A DNA stretch of 64,000 nucleotides from Slackia sp. ZJ119 (GTDB lineage: Bacteria > Actinomycetota > Coriobacteriia > Coriobacteriales > Eggerthellaceae), in contig NZ_JAAKEN010000001.1 in the NCBI RefSeq assembly GCF_011039175.1, positions 62,001-126,000 of the forward strand, read 5' to 3'. The position numbers were made by a program, and so were the translations under genes. How positions within the stretch are numbered: position 1 is the stretch's first letter; each line of letters begins with the position of its first letter. Below, one piece after another: positions 54,401 through 63,400 of this stretch. Under the pieces are notes generated by a model. The model saw only the letters and a list, made by a program, of their open reading frames with translations, ran no database searches and was not told the origin of the DNA.

Positions 54401-57400
54401 ACGAGCCGTCCCTCAACGGCCGCCCGCTGCTGCGCGGCGTCAACCCGGATACGGGCAAGCCGTTCGACCACACGAAGGTGACCTACCGTGATCCCGAGAC
54501 GAATTTGGACAGGGAAGACGTCGACCTGAAGGAAGACCTCGACTACGACCTGAAGACCGACGATCCGGGCCTGAACCGCGTGAAGGTCGAACTGCTGAAC
54601 GAATACGGCGTGCCGGTCAACCGCGACGGCGACGCGTCGGTGTGGCGCAAGAACGACAAGACCAACGACGTCGGCCGCTGGGTCGTCGCCGATGCACGCA
54701 CCGGCGAGCCGGAGATCAACGCATTCGGCAACTATACGATCGCCAACAGCGGTGCGCCCTACGTCACCTACACGAAGACCGACTACTACGGCAACCCCGG
54801 CTATTACATCCTGTCCAACCTGGCGCCGGGCACCTACCGCCTGCGCTTCACCTTCCCCGAGGAGTACTACAACTACTCGCCCACGACGAAGTCCATCGGC
54901 GACGAGTCGCTCTACAGGTTTGAGAACGAGACCGAGCTGACCGTCGAGCGCGTCGAGCGCAACGACACCGATCCGGAAAACATCGTCGAAGCGGCGCTGA
55001 AGGTGACCACCGGCCCGGTGGAAGTCGAAAAGGTGCAGTACGACGTTGACCCGGAAACGGGCAAGGTCGAAAATCACGCAGCCTACGACGCCAAGATGAC
55101 GTCGATGAAGCTCGGCATTGCCCAAGGCGTCACGTTCGACGGCGTAGTGTACCGCGACGACATCTTGGCCGACGGCACGGTTGAAGACGAAAACGACATC
55201 AACTCGCTGCTCGACTCGATCGGCTTGGCCAAGCCGCAAGCCGTCATCAACGAGAACGGCGCCGAAGAGCTTGAGCAGCTGTCCGCCGAGGAAAAGATGG
55301 TCGGCGCCACCGCTGCGCCCGAGAAGCGCCTCGAAGGCATTCGCGTGAACGTCTACGAATACGATCCGGAGACCAGCACGCTGTCCACGAAGATCGCCAC
55401 CGACGCCGACGGCCAGCCCGCCACGCTCGTCACCGGCACGGACGGCGCGTTCCGCTTCCGCCTGAAGAACGACAAGCATTACGTCATCCGCACGGCCGAC
55501 ACGGTGCCCGACCGCCTGATCAAGGCAACGCTGAACACGTGGGACAAGGACCCGCTGAAATACCAGACCGACGACTTGTACTATGGGGATTCCAGCTACA
55601 AGGTCATCGACAACGACCTGCGCTATGTGTCCGGCTCTGCCCGCACCTATCCGTTCAAGGCCATGCTGCCGCTTGACGAAGACGGCCGCGCCATCTTCGC
55701 CGACCCGAACAACACCTGGAAAGGCTACGAGCGCCAGGATAAGTTTGCCTTGGGTTACATTGACGGCACGAAAGGCTACCTGGGCGACACCGTTTGGGAG
55801 GACGAGAACTACGACGGCATCCAGCAGAGCGAAGAAGAAGGCATTGGCCAAGGCGAGGCCGACGGCATCAAGGTGAAGCTGGAAACCTGGTACTGGGCGC
55901 CGAAGAACACCGAACTGGTGTGGATGCAAAGCCTCAACGCCGACGGCACGCCCAAGTACGTGCTGAAGGCTGACGGCTCAAAGCAGCCGATGATGGCAGA
56001 CGCTGCAGACGGCGGCCTGAAGGATGGCCAACCCATTCCCGTGTACGAACAGAAGCTTGTCGCGCAGGGCACGACGGAGGACCTGACGACCACGAACGCT
56101 TCGTCCATGTTCACCGAATCTGCCGACGACAAGGTCTACGTCACCGACGAGTTCGGCAATTTCAAGAAGGATGAAAAAGGCCAGAAGATCGTGGTGAAAA
56201 AGGCGAAGGCCAGTGCGTCTGGCACTACCAGCAACAGCGGCTGGGCGTGGCAGCTCTATCCCGGTACGGAACAGCCGGTGACCAATGAAGCTGGCGAGAT
56301 CGTCTACCAGACGAACGACGACGGCAGCGTCAAGGTGGATGCTGACGGCAAGCCGATTCCGAAGACCGAGTGGAGCGACAAGCTGCGCGAGGCCTACACG
56401 GGTGCTTCGGCCGGCGCGGGCACGTACCTGTTCCGCGACGTGACGTCCTACGTCGTCGATCCGCGCGACACCCGCAACATCGACGACGATTACAAGACCA
56501 AGCGCATCGCCGGCTACCGCCTGCGCATCGACCAGGAAGACCTGACCGGCCGCGAGGACGACTACGCCATCACGCTGCGCGACGCCAAGCTGCCCGGCGG
56601 CGGCAACGCCATCGACGCCGATTCCGACCTGCTGGCCAAGGCCGTCGAGACCACCGTGCTTTCGCAGGCGAAAGCTGACGGGCATCCCGACAACAACCAG
56701 ACGTCTGAGGGCAAGCGCACCGACGGCAAGTCCACGCTGACCTATTACCTGAACGAAGACGGCTCGGCCGCCGAGGCGGGCTCGTTCTACAACAGCTACA
56801 TCGTCATGGCCAATATCGGCAAGCTGACCGCACAGCCCGATCCGTTCACGGAGCTGCCGGTGCACGTGCGCACGCAGGTCGCCTACACGGCCACCTACAC
56901 GAACGAATCCGACACGACCGAATACGTCACGCTGAGCGACCCGTATCCGGCGGGCGCGAACGTGTGCGCCACGTCCGCTGCCGTGACCTATGGTGGGGAA
57001 GAGTATGCGGCCGGTACGGAGGCGACCGGGCTGGACCATGTCTTCAACGGAGAACCGTCGCTCATTCCGGCGACTTTGACAGAGGTGCCCGCCCTGGCTG
57101 TCCAGGGTTCGACCGAGCTCAACGCCACTGACGCGCGTCAGCGCATTGTCATCAGCTCCATCACGGACGCCGATGGGAACCGCTCTCTGACGTTCGGCGG
57201 CACCTGGACGCCCTTGGGAGAAGACGTCGAGGTCGAGAACGGCCTGCGCCTGCTGCCGGGCGAAAAGGTGACCGTAAAAGTCACCTATGACTTGAAACCG
57301 ACCAAGACCATTGTGCACGCCGTGACCATCACTGGCGGCACCGAAAACGTGATCGAGACGAACACCGTCAGCCACAAGGTCGAGCGCGACCTCGTGGGCA

Positions 57401-60400
57401 TCAACCCGCTGCCTCCGTTCATGAACGCCACCGCCGGCAGCGACAACGACGTCGTCACCTATGACGATAACGGCAAGGAAGAAAGCAAGAAGACCCCGCT
57501 CAACCGTGTGCCCAATGTGGTTGGCAAGACGTACGCCCAGGCGAAGGACGACCTTGAGGCTAAGAAGCTCGTGACCGGCCGCATCACGTTCGCCAAGACG
57601 GATGATCCAACGAAGGCCGGCACGGTGGCCGCGCAGACGCCGAAGGTGACCGACGAGGCGGGCAACCCGATCGAGGTCAAGAAGTTCGACGGGCAGCCGG
57701 TGAACCTCACGCTGTACTACTTCGACAACGGCACCCAGAACTACGACACGATGGGCTACGACGGCTCTGACAGCGACAAGGACCCGGTCGTGAAGGCGCG
57801 CAAGGCTGCCAAGGCGGGCGCGGGCGCCACCGAGCCTGCGGATGACGCCGTGCTCACCTATGCCGACGAGCTGAGCAAGACCGACCACGTGAGTTACAAC
57901 CTGTCGGCTGCGGCCATCGAGGCCATCGTAACCGAGTTGAACAAGACCCTGCCCGAAGCCGACCAGCTGGCGCTCGTTGACGAGAAGGGCGAATCCACCA
58001 TCGGCACGTCGTCCTACCTCATCCCGGTGGGCGACTTCGCGGGCGACACGTTCACGTACCACTACGTGGGCACGACCCGCTTCAACGTCGAAATCGGCGG
58101 CGACGTGGCCGGCGTGACCGAACCGCAGCTGAACAACTTGTGGGCGAACGTTTCGGCGGCCAAGATCCGCATTCCGGCCAAACCCGTCGAGCCGCTGAGC
58201 CCCGACAAGATCAATCCGGAGACGGGCGAATTCGCGTGGGCGAAGTACCTGCCTGCAAACGTGGAGGCGGACAAGGCGGACGCCAATCAGAAGGCCGAGG
58301 CCATGAGCGCGGCAGACGGCGCTTGGCAGGAGGCGTGGGACGAGTTCACGGCCGACTACGCCAGCAAGATCGGCTTCGCGTACTTCAACAACAACGGAGA
58401 GCCGATCACGCTTGAAGACGTCTCTCCGATTGCCGGCACGGACGTTCCCTACATCCAGCCGTACGTGACGAGCAATCTCGACAAACCCTTCCAGCTGGTC
58501 ATTCCGCAGAAGTCCAACAAGGAAATGTACGAGGCGTACAAGAAGCTCTATGACGGCCCGCAACCGCAGGTCAACTCGGCAGCAAGCTACGCCTACCTGG
58601 TCAACGAGAAGGGCACCACGGACCTCATCACGTTCGACTCCGAGGGCGTCAAGACCGGCTACGGCACGAAGGCCGTCACGGTCAGCTCCGATTCGAGCAA
58701 GAACTTCCCCGGCTTCAAGCGCATCTACGACAAGCTGAAGGGCGAATACGACGCCGCGGTGAACAAGTACATCGAAGCGATGACGCTCTACACGCAGCTC
58801 AACGACGAATACAGCAGCTACAAGGCCGACTACAAGCATTACCTGCAGGAGAAGCTGGAATACGAGTCCGAGATCGACTACTCGTCTGGCAAGATGCTGT
58901 TCAACGAGAAGGCCGACGGCACGGCCGCCACCAACACGGTCTACGACCTGGGCGACGCCGCGCGTCTGTACAACTGGGACGCCGGCCTGGTCGTCGTGCC
59001 GCGCTCGACGGTCACCGGCAAGGTGTGGGACGACTCCTACTTCAAGGCCGACACTCCCGACAGCCTGGCGGCACGCCTCACCTACGACGGCGTGACGCCG
59101 GCCGACCTGGAAGAAGCGGTGAAGGGCATCGTCGCCCAGCTGACCGACAAGGCGCGGTCGAACGATCAGAGAACAGCGATCCAGGATGCCTTGGCCAAGA
59201 ACAAGCCGTTCAACTACATAGACGCAGAGCTTGGCCTGAGCCCCGAGCAGATGCAGGTGCTGGACACCGAGCTGTCGAAGCTTGCCTATAACGGCATGCA
59301 GGACAAATGCGAACCTGGTATTGCAAACGAACCGGTCTACCTGACCCAGTGGTACTACCTGCCCGTCACCGAAGAGGTGGAACGCAAGGATGAAAACGGC
59401 CAAGTGGTGAAAGATGCCGACGGCAACATCATCTACGACACCGTGTACTGCTGCGACACGAAGGCATTCGCGAATGCCGTTGCCAAGGTCGATACCACGT
59501 CGGACGTGGACCAGGAGCAGGCCAAAGCCAAGCTGAACTTCCTGCTCAAGAAGGCCGGTCTCGAAGGCAAGAACCCCAAGGACATCGAGCCTGCGACCGA
59601 CTACTCCGGCCTGTGGGTGCGCTCCACCACGTTCGGCACCGACGAGCAGACCGGTCGCTGGACGGCCGTGTCCAAGAACGAAGACACGCTGGTGCAGGTG
59701 AGCGGCGAGGGCGACGCCAAGACCGAAACAAAGGTCGGCTACGATGACGTGGTGCAGAAGTTCGCTGAAGCCGAAGCTGCGCACACCCCGGCCCCGAACG
59801 GCACCTACTACCGCGTGGACGGCGACAAGCGCTACGAAGTGCGCTCCATCTACGGCGTGCTGAAGTACCTGGAAGGCCCGCGCACCACCGATTCCTGGAC
59901 CGTCAGCGCTGATGAAATCGACGAGCGCATCGACGGCCTGGTGGCGGTCAATACCGGCGAAGTGGACAAGCGCGTCACCGTGGACGCCGGCGGCAACCTG
60001 AACGTGGAATACAACAAGGACAACCTGGGCGTGTACCGCTTCGACCATCTGCCGAGCGCCTACACTGCGCCCGACGGCTCGCACTACCTGGCGGCCTACC
60101 GTCTCGTGCTGCCCGACACCTATTACTACAATCCGGACACGACCACCACGGCCGACGACGAGCGCTGGCTGCTGTCGAAGTACCACAGCGCCGGTGAAAG
60201 CGCAGGTGAAGGACTGACCAACTCCGGCGCCATTCTGGAAGAGCTTGCGGCCGACTCCGACGTGTCCGACGGCACGGGCGGGTCGATCATCGCTGCGCGC
60301 ACCCGCGGCTATGCCCTGACGGCGCAAGACACGGTCGTCATCCCGGCCGTCAACGAGACCGCCAGCGAAAGCGCTGCCGACCCAGACACGCTGCTGACCG

Positions 60401-63400
60401 GCGTGCGCGCCCACAGCGGCCAGATCATCGTGGCCGGCATGACCACCAACACCCTTGGCTCGGCGCGTCTGGCCGACAAGAACACCGACCCTGCCGTCAT
60501 CCAGGAATCGAAGGTGACCATCCCGGTGGCCGACGTCATCCAGGTGGACGGCGAGGCCGCAAACGGCGGCGCGAAGGGCGAAGGCAACAAGCCGCTCATG
60601 GTGACGTTCGACTATCTCACGTACAAGTTCCTGGAGGATGCGAACGGCGAAGCGGTGAAGGACGAGAACGACAACCCGATCAAGCAGGTCGACGGCGGCT
60701 CGGTCGGCGAGATCCGTCCGCCGGTGCAAGACATCACCGGTTTCGTGTGGGACGATTCCAACGACCACACGCCCAACAACGGCATCCGCGACGACAACGA
60801 GCACGGCGTGGACGACGTCCAGCTGACGCTTGAGCGCTACTGGCAGGTCGCCGAAACCGACACGTCCAAGACCGATGCGACCAACACGTGGACGCGCGAC
60901 GACACGTGGGCGACTGCCGACGCCTATAAAGCCTACGAAGCAGACCCGACCGTGGGCCTGAAAGGCGAGAAGTACGGCTCGCTCACCTACGGCGCGAACA
61001 AGCCCGAGTTCGGCAAGCCCAAGGCCGCTACGGGCTCTGCGGTCGAATTGCGGGTCGGCTACGCCAACGGGGAGAAAGTCGGATACTACGACCAGGAGGC
61101 CATTGACGCCCTGACCACCGCGAAGGACGAAACGGTGGCCGCGCTGGTCGCCAGCGGCGTCACGGACGCCGGTTCGATGACCGACGTTCAGGCACAAGAC
61201 GCGATGAACGCGGTGAAAGCCGATCTGGAGGCGACGCCGAACACGCTGACGCCGGCAGAGAGGGACGCGAAGACCGGGCAGATGACGAACCTGAACCGCT
61301 TGGCCAACATTCTCGCAAAACTGGCTGAGCAGACTGCGCTGAATCCGCTGGGCGACCGCACGGTCGTGACGCGCGAGTTCAACCACAACGACGAAAGCGA
61401 AGAGGACGGCTCGTATTGCTTCGCGAATCTGAAGACCCAGGGCATTTTGCCGCTCGCCCCCGATGACGACGGCAACCTTGTGGTTGACGCCGAGAACGGC
61501 AAGAAGACCCGCGTGGTGTTCGCGTACCGCGTGCGCGTCACGGCAAAGGATTGGTGGAACCGCTACCTCGGCACGGCGAAGTACCTGCAGGGCAGCGACT
61601 ACGCCATCGACGGCGAAGGCCACCTGACCGACTCCGACCTGATCAACGACACCGGCTACCTGATGAACGATGGGCTGGTCAACGACGGCAACGCCGCAGA
61701 CGACGAATACACCGTGCTGCTCGACGTGGCCGACACGACGTGGAAGACCGGCAATCCGGCCGAGAAGGTCGACCGCCACGACGACAAGGGCGCGACGCTG
61801 CGCTACAACCAGGTGCTGGCGTCCAACCCGAACAACCCGAACCAGAACACGGCGGACACGTACGGCAGGGACGTTGACGAAACGTTGTTGACCTATACGC
61901 CGAAGCAGGCGGCATGGGCGAATGTTTCAAGTACTGGAAACAAACCTGGTACTACAAACGAAACCAATGCGGTCGCCCCCGCGAAGAACCTCACGTACGA
62001 TCTGGCTCGTGGCGCCGACCGTGCGTCCAACGACGCCGGCCTGACGGTCCCGGTGAAGCAGCCCATTGAAGGCACGCTGTTCAACGACGTGGACTATGAC
62101 GGCAGGCTGGACATCGCGAACGGCCAAAACAACGCGACCGACAAACTGCTTGCCGGCAAGCGCGTCATCCTGAAGCAGTGGTACTGGGTGCCTGTGGACA
62201 AGATCATTCCGGGCACCGAGACGATGAGCGACGGCAAGCCCGTTCCGGACACCGGAACGGTAAGCACCGGCCAGTGGGTGCAGTACGAGAACTTCGGCAA
62301 CGACGCCTACACGTGGGCCGACCATATCTGGGAAGGCGACGCCTCCACCGGGTCCTATAAGGCACGTGGCGAAACGTCCTCCGACTACGACGGCGTCGTG
62401 AAGCAGTTCGTCATCAAGAATTCGTACTACTACAACCCGGCCGAAGACGGCCTGACCGGCGATGCTGCAGATGCCGCCTCCGCCAAGGTGTTCGTCTACA
62501 CCGACGAAAACGGACATTACAGCTTTACCGACCTGCCCACCCGCGTGGTCATCGAGCGCGGCGGCAAGGCTGACCAGGTGGCACAAGAGTACCTGGCCGG
62601 CTACACGGTCGAAGTGCTGGGCGGCCCGGTGGCCGAGGGCGACGCGGACGCCGTGAACGGCCTGCCGGCGACGCCGCTGCAAGAAGGCTCGCTCGCTGCC
62701 GACGACGTCAATTCCAAGGCGGTCAGCAACTTCGAGGCCAAGAATCTGCGCAGCGCCGAAACCGCGAACGTGAGCACCAACGTGTTCGGCCGCTATGACG
62801 AGGGCAACTACCCGATCCTCTGGAACGAGCGCACGGTACAGCTTGGGTTCGGCGAGAACGGCACCCAGGCTCCGTTCAATGACAACGTGGAGACGGTGGG
62901 CAACAAGGTTTCGAAGTCCACGTTCGACGGCATGATCGTGTTGGCGGGCCGCGGCACGCATGACGCCAACCAGGCGAGCGTTGCAACTGCCGGCACGGAG
63001 GTTTCGCGGGGCACGTCTTCGTGGTACCACGTGGCGGCGATCCGAAATGGCGCCGAGGCTCGCGGCCCCGTGGTGGCCGACGTCGAAGCGTTCAAGCCTG
63101 CGGAACCGACCGTCAACTACGCCAAACAGGACGTGCACTTCGACTGGTCGCTCGGCCTGGGCGGCACCGTGCCGTCGGAGAACAAGGGCGAGCTGCGCAT
63201 GAACGCCGGCTTCGGCGAGTTCGGCCTGTCCGACATCTCCGGCAAGGTGTGGCAAGACGGGAACTTCGACGGCGTCCTCAATCCGGGCGAGCTTGTCATG
63301 GCCGACGCCACGCTGTCCATCAGCCAGTGGTTCTTCGTGCCGGAAGGCACCAAGACCGCTGACGATCAGGACCTGATCACAAAGCTGAAGGCCGACACCT

